Shown in pieces: positions 23,301 to 38,688 of a stretch of 64,000 bases of DNA. The DNA comes from Streblospio benedicti (Eukaryota; Annelida; Polychaeta; Spionida; Spionidae), in NCBI GenBank assembly GCA_019095985.1, contig CM032661.1, positions 15,959,236 to 16,023,235 on the forward strand, given 5' to 3'. Made by a program: the position numbers and the translations under genes. The notes beneath the pieces are model-generated. The model made no database searches, had not been told where the DNA came from, and saw only the letters and a program-made list of their open reading frames with translations. Every line of letters starts with the position of its first letter. The stretch's first letter is position 1.

Positions 23301-24823
23301 CTGAAAATAGAATTAAAGAATATTCAAATACCTTTCATAAAACGATGTACTAACTTTGATTAACATGTTCATGTAATGTAACATAATAAAATTAACAACA
23401 ATAATCAGAAATTACCACATTTGCAACTGAAATTTCATAGTGCTAACTTAAAAATAAAAATCTTTATCACCATAGGGAAAACATGATTTATTTTGCATGT
23501 TCTAACGTTCATTTAGAGAACAAAAATATTTGGAAATCAACAAGTTTGCCATTAGATTGATTATGATGGATAGTACACTATACAACAACAGCTACTTATT
23601 TTAAGTTCATTGTGCAAAGTGTGAAATTGTTTAGCAGCTTAAAATTGATGACTGGTAATTTGGATGTTTAGTTTCAAGCAACTTGAATAACCAAATTATT
23701 ATCCAATCTACTTAAAAATCCACATTTGTTAATGGAGCATTAGAAATCATTTCAGTCACATGGTAAAAACATACTTAATTACCCCGGTAAGATATAAATA
23801 AATATGTTATGAACTTTGAAAAATGAATCTCATTATCATACATTTCGACCACTTAATATAAAAGGAAGTATGGATCATATGGGTCTGCGCATGTGTATAT
23901 CGTCTCCAAATGCGTTTCATGCTTAAAATGTCTTTTCTAACCATGTTCCTAAAGCTATAAACCAGTCTTTATTTCAATTCAAATATTTACAAATCACTTC
24001 AGTTCACCATAATATGTTAAAATCAATCAAAGACCTGTTGAAAAGCACTTTTCCTAGATAAACAACAAACATTTCAAACAATTGACTCTAGGTTAGGGGG
24101 CTGACTTAGAACAGCATGTTTACCCTTTTATATTTATTACTTATTGACAAATCAATACACTTGTGGTGGCCAAAATAACATTTTACATGCTAACAATAAA
24201 TAATTTGATCACTAAAACTAGACTTGAATCATGTAAGGTACACTTAATCTTTAATGACTACATAAACATTATCACCTTCATCTATCATGCATTTTGTTTT
24301 AAAGGATCACATAAAAAACATTCACTGCGCACCTGTTCATTGTCTCTCCGTCATAACATGGTGAAACCAATGTTCATCTTGTACAATATATATTATATAA
24401 ACCTATTTGTTTCTTCTCCAACATTATTAGATTTAAAGTATCGAATGTATTGACTTGGATGATCAGTTACATCACTACACACACAAGATTTCAAGTGTCT
24501 ACCATTAACAAAATGAGATTGACCCCAGGATGTGTGCCGCTTCTGACAACTTGTCAGCTCTAGTGTTTGCAAAGGATTTTCGCAGAACTTAATATATTCA
24601 TATCAGATAATCTTCACCTCATCTTGTTCTAACACATCTTCTACCTCCAGATTTGTAACTATAAATTGACCAGTACAGAATCATCTTTTGTTTCTAGTGA
24701 TGAACTATTATGAGTAAACATCAATTCTTGCACAAATCAAATACAAAAAAGAACACATTATTTTTTAAATTATGAAGTTAAAATGGCTGCAACTCCATGA
24801 ATAGATGTACAAACATGCTCAAA

Positions 24824-24896
24824 TTGACCACAATTGACCATCAATATGCATATGGTCAATTCATGCATTAGGTATGGTCAATGTAAGCAGGGTCAA
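24824..24896. promoter_or_regulatory. Cluster of TTGACC/GGTCAA half-sites
   Basis: Five TTGACCA/TGGTCAA-type words in 73 bp, at 24824, 24834, 24853, 24875 and 24890, in mixed orientation. This core resembles nuclear-receptor half-sites (AGGTCA). Could equally be a decayed repeat. Confidence 0.25.
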
Positions 24897-26822
24897 TGGT
24901 AGCACATCCCAATACAATAACAGATGTTTTTTCCTGTGTTTGCTGACTGACCACTTCACAGCTCTTCACACTTAACTATTGTAACATGTCACGTCTGCTG
25001 CAATACTATTAATCACACACTGGTCGCCACTATGATACATGCTCAATAGTAGAACATTTTCTAGCAGAAAATTCATTTACATTGCTAGTTAACTGCTTAA
25101 CATATTAATTAATAAACTATGTGCCTACAATAGCATTTCATATAAAGTTTGTCAAAATGTTGTAAAGGACAACAAATGTTGACAAAATACAATAATTCTA
25201 ATAAAATTAGAGTATATATTGCAAGGATTCTAGCTCAGACTGCAACATGCAAGAAAAATTAGGCAAAATTATTCATTCAATGAAAACAAGAATTTAGATG
25301 AAAAAAGGATGTGTTGCATGAAATCAAAATGCTTCTTCAATGAATGTATACATCTGACTCAGAGGTAATCCCCTTTTAAAGCTTTGCTTGCATACATTTG
25401 TATCATCAATACCTATCGCGTGGTCATTACAATTACAATAGACTACCACGGAGTCTACTCATCCTGAGCGAGTATGGCAAATATTTGTCTGATGGCCACT
25501 ACACTTACAAAAGATACAAATGTGCCTAGTCAAACATCTTCCAATATTTATTTAACATTTCAAATTTGTATCATTAGTTCTCATTTACATTAGTTTTATA
25601 CTACCTGAGTCAAGTAGAGTATTGTGTGGCATTGGTGATAGACGATGATTTCATGTGATAACAATTAAACCTTATTTGAAAGTGATTTGATTTTCAGTAG
25701 AATTATCTTGTGCTTTAAAAATATGCAGTACATTGAACCATTAAGTTTCAACGTTTGGCAATCAAAAGTGATGCTCAAAACCTATAAAATATCAATATAC
25801 TGCTACTGCTGATGGCAAATACAAAGCAGATATTTTGAACATTGTGGAATTGTAAATACCATACAGTTTGTGTGGGTAATTCACTGAATACAGTCGTGTG
25901 GCGTCATTTTACTTTGAAAGGACATAATCATCATTCTTAAATAGAGAGTTAAACAAAAACTTATATGTATGGTTATTATTGTTCTGATTGTTTAATAAAC
26001 TTTTCAAGTCATACATTGATGACAAGGTCTATTATTAAACAAAATAGTTTATACTCAGCCTATGAGCTTCGAAGATATAGATGTTGATACACACATGATG
26101 TCATGCAGCATGAATAGATGGGCAAAACAAATATCTTTTCCTTTTGTGTGTCGTAAACAAAGGAATCTTGCAACAATTGTTGTTCAGCTTCATGATACAA
26201 CACTTTAGGGATCACAACTACATGACTATGCAATACACATTTAAAACTCAGTGTTAATCTATACCTAAAAAACGTTCCAGCTCTATCAAATGTAACTTTC
26301 CCATGCCCAACATGTTTAACGATGCGATCGTCTGACAATCTTCTGCAGCTCCATACAAACAAAGCAATCGAACCTCTAGCAAAATGTAATATCTGTTTTC
26401 TTTACTATTAATTACTATCCATTGATTAACAGTTGAGGATAGCTTTTTTTACTGTGGACTTTTATTCCATACCATATTCCTAACAGTGACACAGAAGTCA
26501 ATGTAAATAAATTCATCATATAGACAATAGATGGAAAACTCAAGATCTTTGAACAATTGTCTTGAACAATGTTGAACTGGTCCGAAGTTTGTGGTTGGAC
26601 ATGGAACTAACTTGTTATTGCAGATCATCCTATTTATTTTGGATCATTTACAAAAGATTAATTACTGCCTTTCTATAGATAGCATAATGACCATCAATTC
26701 AAACGTGGTTGCTTAGCATCTAAATCAACTGTTATTATTATGTACATGTATACTTGAAGGCATGGATCAATTACTTGAAAGTAAATTCTTTTTTCTGTAA
26801 CAAAATTCGGCTTCGTCATATC

Positions 26823-26853
26823 TCACGGCTATATACGCATTATATAGCTGTGA
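26823..26853. repeat. 13-bp stem hairpin
   Basis: TCACGGCTATATA and TATATAGCTGTGA pair with one mismatch around the loop CGCAT. Confidence 0.6.
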
Positions 26854-29800
26854 CACAACCCGTTTTAACGTTTTAGAAGTTGACCTCAATATCCAACCAA
26901 TCACAAAGCCAACTGTCGTAATGTTCAGCGGGGAATTCAAACGTCAAACGTACGATCTCATTAGATAAGTAAGAAAAACCGACTATTGATTTTGTTTTTG
27001 ACATATGTCTAACCCAAAAATTATTTTTCAACATAAAAGCTTTAACTTGGCCTATGGGTTGGTATGAACAATGACTTGTAAAGGCAGTGTGAGTGATCAA
27101 GCCGTGAAAACCGACGATGCAGGCGAATGCAATAACATACATGTACTTATAATAATGAATCCTAAGGTGCATACGTGTATAGAATACAGATATAAATGAA
27201 TCACATATATCCTTTTGGATATTGATTTTCATGCAATTCATTACATTCAACAATGCTACTGACAACTGACTAACATCAGTATATCATATCAAGATTATCA
27301 ACTAAATGATCATCAATATTCAGCATGAACAATAACAATACTTTATTCATCTGACATTAGAACCTATAAATAATAAAACAAAAGATTTCTACTGTGTACA
27401 ATTATCTATGAAAGAATCTTATTGCAAACATCCATGAAACATTTAAAGTGCCTCTCGATTGTACAGATTACAGTCGGTTGCCTGTCGTTTGTTAATTCAA
27501 TTTTTGAGGATACCGCCAACACTTGTTATGCTTTATTAATACCATCAATACTTGGAAACAATTACAGCATTCATTTTGCAGATGTATAAATAATAAAACA
27601 CAGACACAGACATGGATTCATACACCTAATGATATATCACTTGTTTTTGCAGTTGATTATTACAAATTCATGAAAGAAATTTTACATGTGATGATTGAAA
27701 CATATGTATGAGACTGGACTTGGTGCTTGTTTTGCTGATTTACTCGAATTTGTAATCAGATACTTATCTATATGACAAAAATTAATATGCAAAACAACTG
27801 TTGGGATGAAATGGTTTCTACATGTAGTGGCCACTGTTTTAGATTATTAGTACAGATTTTGCTCCTGTAGAATGATGTGTATAATGCAATAAATTTCAAT
27901 TACCGTTTAAGTAAATAATTGAACATTTCTTACAATGAGTTCTAATTTCCTCATTAGATGAAAATGAATATATTTCAAATAATGGTAACATCCATCGGAT
28001 ACAATTATTGAGCTAATTGAAAAGTACATACAACCATAACCATACATTCAAAATCTTACTACTAATAAAATACTGACATATATCGATTAAGAAAAACAAA
28101 CTGAGACAGAAAACCAAGTGCTCTTCCTATTGAACTGAATCAATCACCAAATCTATGCAAGTGTCAAACAAAAATTATAGGCAAATAGTAAGACACAAAC
28201 AAAGATTTACATACGATCTTACTGTAAATAATGTATCAAAGTGAAAATAAATATGCATTGATGTTTAACTATTGTTAATCTATGTATCTTATATAGGATA
28301 CTCAAAGGATGGAAAAATACACATTAATGTTTAAAAGCTGAGTATCTATGGAAGTGTAAATTGAAGACAAATAGAATAAAGAATGAATAAAACGAACATT
28401 CAATTAGCTGAATAATGGGGTAAATAGGCAATCTATAAGAGAGAGGTCATCAGATTGATCAAAAATGCAGGTGCCAAAAGATAGGCGATTTATTATGTAT
28501 CATGTTAGTGCAGTCTGAAGGTCAGCTTCTAGAAAGGCAACAATACAATCAATAACAACAACAACTACGCTGTGGTAACACATGTTAAGATATCGTTGAG
28601 CAATGTTATCATTACCAGGAACAGACAAAGATGTCTCTTCTAAGATGATGAATAGTAGATATGCGACTGATAACAAGTGACAAAACTCATCTCATTGATC
28701 ATCCAAACTTAGATTTAAAATATATATCATCAGAATGAATGCTAATTATGTAAATTTTAACCATTGAATCAATAAAGTGAAAAACAAATTACACCATGTG
28801 TATGTACTTCTATGATTTTCAACAAAAAATGTTTGATGGTTATTTTGCCAAATTTCTCACAAAAGTGTTCCTAGATTATTTACAAAATCTAAGCAAATCA
28901 TGTTACTAGGAGAATACATGTATTTTTGAATTTAACTGGCCACCCTAATAATGTTATTTTTCAACACTCTTCTAAGGACCTAAAAAGATGGAAATAATCT
29001 GCATACAAAACTTTACAAATCACTCTAATTGCATTTTAAGCCCGAGAGCTTTAGAATTCTGGTGTGTGTATCCATTTGTGCTATTTAAGCATTTAAAAAA
29101 TGTAATTTACAGAAACTGTATCAATTTATAAATCGTGTACCTTTGTAAATAATAAGTCCAGAGGGGCTCTTCGTTAATTAGCATTATTTGTATTGAAGTC
29201 CTTAAGAATTCAAATAATAAGACCTTGGAGAGACAAATAAGTAGCATTTAACTACGCTAAATGACTTTGTTACAAATCACTTGGACTGTTAGTAAATGTT
29301 ATGAAAATTATAACCATTCAGTGAGTTAATTGTGCATCAAAAGAAACATTTCAATTACAGAGAGAATGGAGAAAATCGAATGCATGAAAAATATACTATA
29401 TATGACTATTCAACTACTCATAGGCATTTCGGTTGAAAACTGGGGGATGGGTTTGAACATGAATGTGCATTTACATTTGAATTTCAATAGTTTAAATTTT
29501 GATATGGACCCAATTTCGGGGTTGGGCCCTTGGATGGTTATAAACAGTATCAGTCAATATCTCTAACTATGTAGTAAAGTATAGATATAAGTTTTTGGAA
29601 GTTGTCGAAACAATCTATTCACAACCAATCTCACAATTGATGAACCTCAAAAGTGCCTTCCTCAGCATCAACAGGTGCTGCAGACAAACAGCATACATGT
29701 GCCGTCAAGTGCCACCCACATGTGCAGGCACCCCAAGGGGCAAAGGGTCTATATGGCTAACAAATTATTGCATAATGCAACTATTGTACTACATTGAATA

Positions 29801-30913
29801 CATTGCGGCTGATTGAACTTATATTTTGATAGAAGCATTTGTAGAAAGCCTCTGCCAGCGGTGACAGGAGCCGGCAAATTGGAAACACAAACACTAGATG
29901 GGAGTGTACAAATACAGAAAAACATTCTTCCTGCTAGTCAATTTAGTGCAGACAAAACTCGTTATATAGATACAGGTACAAGGCTTTCACTTGTATTGTA
30001 AATTTCGTGTACAAGCATGCGGTTTCTTTGTTTTGTGCATTTACTATGAGAGAAAATGACAATTAAAAAATTCATTATCTCTATAATTCTCTATAATTAG
30101 AATTTTAAGTTAAACTTTACTCTCTTGTTTGAGACAAAAATACATATACTCTTCAAAACTCATTAAGCATAAACAATGCTTTCCTTTTCTTCATCACATT
30201 TGGTTGTAACGCGACATGCATGTCTCATATATCAAATACCGTGAAAAATAACATGACACAATTGTTAAGTCATCCTTCCATATAAGACTGTATAATCTTA
30301 TTTTTCAATTGAACACCGCTAATAGCAAAGAAAATATCGATCCTTAGATCATGCTAGAGGAGCAACAATTTTCTAATGTACAAAGGGTCCTAAACAAAAT
30401 ATAAACACATCTCCTTGCTTTGTAACGTTAGAGATAATATCGTATAACGTATACCTTGATTAGCCATCTTCAAATCAAATTTGTGTAGTTTCCTATTGTC
30501 CCTCAGAGTTCAGGAATTTTTTATCCTTTCTAGACTCGTCTATTAAACCCATTCACAAATTACAAAGATCAAATTACACTATCGCATTGAAACGGATTAC
30601 GCTCCAAATATATACATAAAGATTTAACGTCTCAAGTTGCTTTTTTGCTAAATAGCTGGCTTCCAAGTTTTTCAAGCAGTTGGTTTGAGTTATAATTCTA
30701 TTTTTTAGCAGAAAAGAATTCAATCAAAACATTTATGTAATATTGAAGGCTTTGATTCAAAGTGCAAGCAAACACCTAAAATGGATTTCTCTTTTTTAAT
30801 ATAATTTTATTCGATATATATTGAAACTTTCTTGATTCTTACCAGTTTTGTTCCTGAACATTATTATTAGAACTTATAAATTAACCGTAATCAAGTGTTC
30901 TAGAAATACTAAC

Positions 30914-30983
30914 CTTGATGAGTTATGGAATGTTCCTTAGTATTAATGTTGATAGATCACAAAGCATACATGTATGTGTCCAT
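30914..30983 (-). other. Candidate noncoding leader exon of the kirre-like gene
   Basis: A 70-nt segment with a strong acceptor on the minus strand (long T-rich tract ending TTTCAG) and donor AAG-GTTAGT. The first coding exon begins right at its acceptor, so upstream noncoding exons must exist, and this is the best candidate I found. It contains a short upstream ORF, MDTYMYAL then stop. Not proven to be spliced to the coding exons. Confidence 0.4.
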
Positions 30984-33900
30984 CTGAAACCAAAAGAAAA
31001 AAAATCATTTACAAATTGCTAACTTATCCTCAGAAATAATAACAATTGAACACACAAAAACAATGGTAGAACGATGATTTCATCTGAGGCCCAACTAGAA
31101 ACATTAAAAAGGTGAAAATACAATCAAATTAATCAAACAAAATATTTAATTGAAGATGAGAACACTGGACCATTAAGAATGAATATATATGAGTTAAAAA
31201 TCACTTCATGTCTTCAAATTAATCACACACATCGTGTGGTGTACCATTTCCAAGCATAGATTTTGTGCCCTTTGTAAAGCCCTTTGTAAGATGCTACAGA
31301 AGATGACAAATTAATGTTCTGTATTTCTTTCATGTGGGAAAAACAACATGCAAAATATTCTGCCCTCCTCTTGTGAATGATCATATCTTTACAGTGTAAG
31401 TAAATTCAGTCTTAAAATGACTAAGCTAATTATATAAGAAGGAAAGTAGCTTCTACTTTGCAGAATGAATATATGAACATGTACAATTGTATGTGTGCAT
31501 AGTATGTACGTATGATACGTGATTGAATGTGTGTTTAATTAAATTCATTAAAAATACTTCATTTACTCATCTTACATGATCTTTACATAATGCATGATTT
31601 CAAGCATGTAAAATAAAAAGCTACCCCAGAAACGGCAATCCTTAAATAAGAATAATGGGGTCATAAAGAACCCCAAAGACAACAGATAACAATAGTGCAG
31701 ATGGAAGATGTCATAACAATAGGTTTCACTAGCTTTGTTAGGTTTTTTATCTGTTTTTTTTTTTTTTTTGTAGCTCTCCAGGTGAACCACCTAGGCAGAG
31801 AAAAGTCAGTTAGTCTTATTTTATAAATAATTGGCCTATCTACATGTATATCTACTACACTAATAATAAGACATTTATTTTGGTCAATTACTTTTAAATG
31901 CAAAATTACATGAAGTAATTTTATTTCAATAAAGAACAGTAGGAGACTCCTTATGAAGCATTTTGGAGACTGTTGTCAGTTCTAATTCACTACTCATACT
32001 TAGACCTAAATTGAGCATTATCATACAGATGCTTGAATTATATATTACATTAATTCTTCTTAATAAATTGATAATTTAAAATATCATTGTTATATCTTGT
32101 TAAAACATCATCATTATCCTCTTAACTCCAGCCAAAGAGACACTTCATCATGTTATTTCTATTTGGCAAATGTAACAAGGATTTAATTACTTAATAATCA
32201 TAGTATTGAAATCTTTGCCATTCAAACCATGCTAAAATATGCTATCTATTATATCCCTTAAATTACACACGAGGAGTTAAATAAGTGCTTAGAAATAATT
32301 TCTAAATTCTAAAATAGTCACATCGAGAACTCTATGATTAAATGACACTTGAAAGAAAAAATAATATTTATCTTTAATAAGCGTGTTCCATTGTCAAAAC
32401 CATTAAGGTCATTCTAATGATTCTGTAATAAGAAGAACTCATTTATAAGAAAAATAATGTTATCTCAATCATATCTAAATTTGTCCATTAAGAAATTATA
32501 CGATTCTTTCAGATTATAGAATCTGAATAGATCACTTCATGTTATGGTTTTTCTTTCAAATGTACATTAACTTATCTCCGTCTGTACAAAAATGTATATA
32601 AATTAGTTGCACTGTAAAGAACATACAGCCCTGGCCCTAAAGGACGTGTCCATTCATAGAGTAGCACCACAGGTCAGCAAGAATGAAACTGTTTACAGTT
32701 GATGTGTCTCTAACTTAAACAGCTCAAAATAAAGTACAAACATTTACACAATGCCCAACAATGCTCTTCTCTATTTACTGGACTTGCCCTAGGCTTTTGA
32801 TAGTGTATATGGGAACCTGATAATGCAACTGCTGGTTCTGAGACAGCACTATTTCCATCTACAAATTAGACATTTTTTGCGTCTTTGGAAATCGAAGGAT
32901 ATTGACCACTGTTTCATCACTAGATAACCAATAGTCTAACTACCTTAAACTCTTCAATGCCTAAAAAAAGACCAGAGTATATAAAGATCAAAGAATTTAT
33001 CGAAATCCTTTCAACTGCCACAAACAAAAGTTGCTGGATCACAACTTTCAACTGGACATGCCCAAGGCTTTCAACAACATAGATTATGCAGCCGCACAAT
33101 AACACACTTTACAAAGCAGGAAACAATACAATGTGATCTGAATTCCCCTCTTTAGGTTGGGCTTTTATTCACAAAAACTCAGGTGGAGTCTTCCACTATG
33201 GACAAGGTGTGCATTATGGGCAGGCGGGCAATGAGCTGGGACGTAATCAATCTCATTGCAGCCTTTGACCTAATGCAGTGGGCTGTTTGCTGCATTGTAA
33301 TACGCACCACTGTAATTATTTCTGTTGAAAATATCACAGCATGGCAATAAGTGCCACTTGTTCAACTACGCTTAAGTTGCAGAACACCTTTATAGTCCGT
33401 ATCGATCCTTATGCGGATACAATAAGCAATTCAACGTGAACTGAAACTTTAGGTCATTACCTTGCGGGGAAGCAATTACAATACAATTACAATAATACAA
33501 TTTATCTATTGGTACATGAAATCATGCTACCACTGATGATTCTTTATCGAATGTGCAAAATCAAAAGCCATGTGATCAATGTGCAAGAACAAATGAAATA
33601 TTTATGTAAAGATAAATGTAACCCTGGCAAAGAACAGTTATCTGTCGTAATTATGACAAATAACAGACCAAGTCGCCTTCACTCCTGTTATTATTACCAT
33701 TAGCACGTCTTCCGAGAGCTACACACTAGGTCTACGATGCTACCACATCCATAATTGATATCATCCAAGTATCTTTGGTGTGGGTAATGACAATGTGTCT
33801 GCAATATTCACACCTGTTGGCGTAACACAGATGAAATCATTTTGAATCTATCATTAGGTAAAATATTCCTTGCCATGTCAAAAAAGAAAACAATCTAACC

Positions 33901-35062
33901 TGCACATTCATGTGAAACAAAACAATATACATATTGTGTTTGAATTGTGTTGGTCAATGATATATTTCAACAACAACAACAACCAGCCAACAACAATGTG
34001 GATCTATAATTGAATATGAACGGCATGCCTTGATTATAGCCATAAAATGCTCGTTTGTTTTGGTACTTTGCTTGCTTAAAAAAGGGCAACAGCTACTCAT
34101 ATTCTGATCACCTATTAATTTAGATAAAAGAGAAAACTACACTTGTATTTTCATTTAGTTGAGGAATCTGATGTACTAATTCTTTACAAGAGTGAAGCAG
34201 ACAGTCTTTCATCTGTTTAAAATTGATTTGATTATAATTGATGAGAATTTACAACGAATTGGATGACTTTATGTAAAATACACCTACTTTTCTGCTTTTA
34301 CAAAGATAATTACCTTTAAAAATGCTTTAAGTAGTGTTTACAGATCCCACGCTAGACAGTTCACGTTCATCTGGCGATAAATCACCGATTACTCTCTGAG
34401 TTAATGACGCACGTTATGACAATAATTATTGTAATCATTCACACCTTACACAATGAAAAGAAAGGTTGATCGCAAATATCTTCTATCCAGCACGAAACTT
34501 AACCATTAAATTCAAAAGAGCTCTCTCTGTCTTCATCCACCAATTTCATTATAATAAACATCGATTATCAACACTCAATATGTTGATTGTCAAATGAACT
34601 AATTATTCCACAAAACCCCAAAACTTAAGCCTTTTAATATAATGAAGTTTTCTATGTGATTATTACATTAAACATTTCGTTAAACAATATTACCATGATA
34701 ATCAGTTCAGATAAGGGACATAAATGTTCTATGAAGACATGCTTTTATTCTGAGTGACTTTATGTAATAGGATGCTGATATAATCATATGACTATTCCAC
34801 AGATCTTCATTTTAATCACAAATATCCATGTTAATAGCATAATTCCAATGCAGATTGTCTCCATAATTTCAGAAGTGTTGTTTATAACTTTCACTCCTTT
34901 GTCTCTTACTGCTTTTCTGCATGTGGGAGTCTATATTTCATACCAAAGTGTACCACATGAAATGGTTGATATGAATAATACAGGGGCACTTCTTTGTATC
35001 TTCAATCGATCTTTTCATCAACATGCATGTAAAAATATAGCAAGCAAATGTAAAAACTGTGT

Positions 35063-35114
35063 ATAAACTTATCATTCATGGAACACATATAAACTTATTA
35101 TTCATGGAACACAT
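35063..35114. repeat. 26-nt tandem duplication
   Basis: Two adjacent 26-nt units (35063-35088 and 35089-35114) sharing TTCATGGAACACAT and differing at one position, C/T. Confidence 0.9.
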
Positions 35115-38100
35115 TAGTTAAAATACAGATAGTGAAGATTAATATCCAAAAACTTCAACTGATGAGTTTGCTACTTCTCATACTTCTAATTTGTATGAAG
35201 CAGCAATTTAATAATGACATAATTGATAAACAGGGAATAACATTCTGGATCATACTGCCTATCCATGAAGGATTCCCATATGGACCTGTCATTATAACAC
35301 AGCATTTTCAATGTTATCAATCTACAATCTTAATACATATGTTCTCTTTTCATATATATACATTGTATATGAGTAGCATTAATTATGACAGGGTTGCAAT
35401 TAAAGTATAGGATGTTCAAAAATGGAGTCATATGGACATGTTTTTTTTCAAAGATTAAGACTAAGTCTGACCTAAGTTATAGAATCGACAACACATTTTT
35501 TTCTTGGCGTCATCATACCTTTTCTTAATTCCCATAAGACACGTAATATTGCTGATCAGGATATAAATTGCTTCAACGCAATGCGCATCATTTAAATACC
35601 TTTACCCACTAACCCAAACAACTAGTCAATTAATGACTAAGCAGATTTGATAAATGTAACAATGTTATTAATTTGTTCGAAGATGGTATCTACTAATTTA
35701 TATCACCAACAGTCAACAGAAAAGTTATCTGCTTTTGGCATGAGTATAAAGCACAAACTGAAAGGACCTAAATGGCACACACGCTGAAGCAAAAACTACG
35801 GTCCCTTCTTATATCATGTGAAGAAAGATCAATTGAAAGAGCACATTTAATGATTTACACAAATAAATCAAATATGAACAGTATTAGGTAGCCATGTTTT
35901 TTCATTCAATGTAAATATGTTAAAATAACATATATCATTAAGGATGTATTAGACATGTTTGCACAGAGGCAATGATATATACATATGTTATTCTGAACAC
36001 GTTGAGTTTGAGTTTTTACAGAGCTCTTACAACCAACGAGTCTTAGAATTCTGTAGATTTCACACAAAATAAAAATTGTTTAACTGAATTTTCAAACGAT
36101 GACCAGCAGAAGTATAGCACTCTATTCTTATTTCTAAGTAGTGAATAAATAAAACTTAATTAAATTTCAAAATGTAACTTTGAGAGAGTAAACACATCAT
36201 ACTCATTCATTATGACTCATACAGTAATAGCAGTTTAACTGCGTCAGTCATCTTCCTTTGAGTAAAACTCAATAAATGTAGCTTCTAAATATATGAACGA
36301 TCGATTGAAATATGTACTGACCCAATGTATGTGACTTTTAAAAACTATAAAGATTGAAGTTTGACGCAATTGGTATTTCTTTTGCAGCTTTTACCATATA
36401 AAACATCTCTTTTTTCATAGAAAACCTCATTTTATACTATTCTATATCTATTTTCCCAAAAAAGCCAAATATATATAGATATATCAATGACGATAAAATA
36501 TTGCACTAAATAAATTTCCATTCATGATAAAAATAACAATGCCATCAAAGAAACATGGTAGAGTATATTTCAGCTGGGATTTTCATGAACCTTATGATTT
36601 TAATGTAATTAACTACTGCACTATACATGTAATTATAGTGGTTGGATGCACACTTCCTAGAAAGGTAGTTTTAGTAGTTAAAATGAACTTTCCACATTAA
36701 GTATACCATTTACTCCATATGAATGTGGATTGTCATAGCACTGTTTATACCTTCAGTCTCCAATATACAAAGCAATATTGTTTATTTTGTGTTTGTTTGT
36801 ACCTGCTCATGCAGTTGCATCATCACTCAAAACTGCTCACTGTTGTGGAGACATGGGAAAACCACATCACACCTGAGTGTGAAGGAAAAGCTGGTAAAGA
36901 CAAATATATGTGCTGGATATATTAAAATATTAGAAAAATATATATTGTCAGGTTAAACACTATTAGATAATATAAGATAATCAACCATCAAACAATCAAT
37001 AGATTTCTATTTAAAATCTTCATTTCCTAAAGTAGGGGTCCGATAGGTGATGTTTTGACATAGATGTAGTAGGCAAAGATGTTGAGTAAGAATCCTTTTA
37101 AGTCTGTGAATGCTAGCATTCAAAATTCATTCATGTTATTATACAAAAAACACTGCCAGACGTCTTCATCTAATGGCAATACCTAGGCTAGGCAATACCT
37201 AACATCTTTCAATATTGACTCAATAAGAAAAAGACGCAAAAAAGACAAGAAAGTCAATTTGCTATTCATGTTTTCACACAGAACTTCCCATGAGTGGCAT
37301 ATGCCCATTAGAGGTAAATGTAGATAGCCATTTCCATGGTTATGTACTATGTAGTAGCACGAAAAATTACTACCTTTGTAACTTGAACTCTTTTACGTGG
37401 ATAATGATGACTTATATTATACATGTACAGTCTAAAATACAGAACCTTCTTGGAAACAATTTTAATAGCTGGGATTCAGGTCCTGGCAGGTTAAGTCCCC
37501 TAGTAGAGATTTCACTGTAAAGTCTCCTTTTAAGGCAAGATTAAACATCTGGTGGTTAACATCTTCTTGGGTTACTTTTCCTCGAGATCAACACCTGATT
37601 CAATACCACTTGGTTTCGATTCCAAGCTAATTATGTGGGTACAAAACCAGGTTATTCTAGTTGGCTAGAGAAAACCATGCATAATTACTATCAACTGAAA
37701 GTTTTTTAAGACAGAATAATTTTGTAATATTGAAATCAAAATGATATGTTTTCGAATATAATCAGCATATAATATGTAAATGCTCATGGTTGAGCTATAG
37801 CAATAATTATTGGTAATTGGTATTATTGATTTGCCTTTCATTTGGGGACTTGACATGCTTCAGATATCATGATATGTGGACAAATTCATAATTACAATAA
37901 AATCATCATCATACTTTGATATCAGTAATGGCAATAATATTATCTTCGTTGCATGAGAGAAATAACATTACACAATTATAAACACATTTAAGTCCATTGC
38001 AATACAACGGTAGGCTGTACATACATTTTTCATCAGAAATATTTACTCAAGTTTGAAATGATAAAACTGTACTAATAAATCATAGGAACAGAAGATTCAG

Positions 38101-38184
38101 ATGTTATCGAATTATGAGTGAGTTATTATCGTGAATGTTTTATAATGCAATCGAATTTAGCATGCAGAACAAATACAAATGTAC

Positions 38185-38222
38185 CTGTTTTGGATCATGT
38201 CCTGGTCGTGTGTATCCAAAGT
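38185..38222 (-). other. Candidate 38-nt noncoding leader exon
   Basis: Flanked on the minus strand by acceptor TTGCATACAG, with a T-rich tract before it, and donor CAG-GTACAT. Spliced to the 30914-30983 candidate it would create a short upstream ORF. One frame stays open across it, but 38 nt is too short to argue coding. Assigned to the kirre-like leader only by strand and position. Confidence 0.25.
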
Positions 38223-38688
38223 CTGTATGCAATAAATAAAAGTGCATGAGCATATCATCATGATTATTAAGCAATATGCCTAATAAATGAACATCTGTTT
38301 TGAACTTTTATATGAAAATAACATTCAGACACTTAAGTACGTACACCCAGTTTGTGACGCAATTTAAGCTTTTGATATACTTGTGTTTCAAACTCAAATA
38401 AAAGATGTCATGTTGAGTCAAGAAGCAATGTTTAAGGTGAATTACTTGGTCCTAGAGATAGGAACCCTTGTCCTTAGCTATAAGTCCAATTAATGTCATA
38501 TGACAAAGGCATTAATCACCAGAAGATGAGGAGCCAAGGACACAATCTGAGCAATGTAGGTGCATGTATGACACACAGTAACATACAGAACGCACCTGTC
38601 TCACAATAAAATATGACCAAGACCCATACTTATATCGAGACTATTCATTATAGACACTAGTAATATTATTGTTTAGCCTGGAATGAGA

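Larger units (their letters stand above)
23301..30913 (-). other. Probable leader intron of the kirre-like gene, no gene seen
   Basis: 7.6 kb of AT-rich DNA with scattered short ORFs lacking good splice context. It includes a cluster of TGACC half-sites (24824-24896) and a small hairpin (26823-26853). Confidence 0.4.

Noticed and set aside
26060-26362. 100-codon minus ORF
   Set aside because: AT-driven composition, no ATG-linked features, no domain or splice borders.
29590-30000. Possible Penelope or LTR-type terminal sequence (GTCGAAAC, GAGGAAGGCAC on the minus strand) with ORFs
   Set aside because: Only short words resemble such elements; no repeat partner, boundary or conserved domain is visible.
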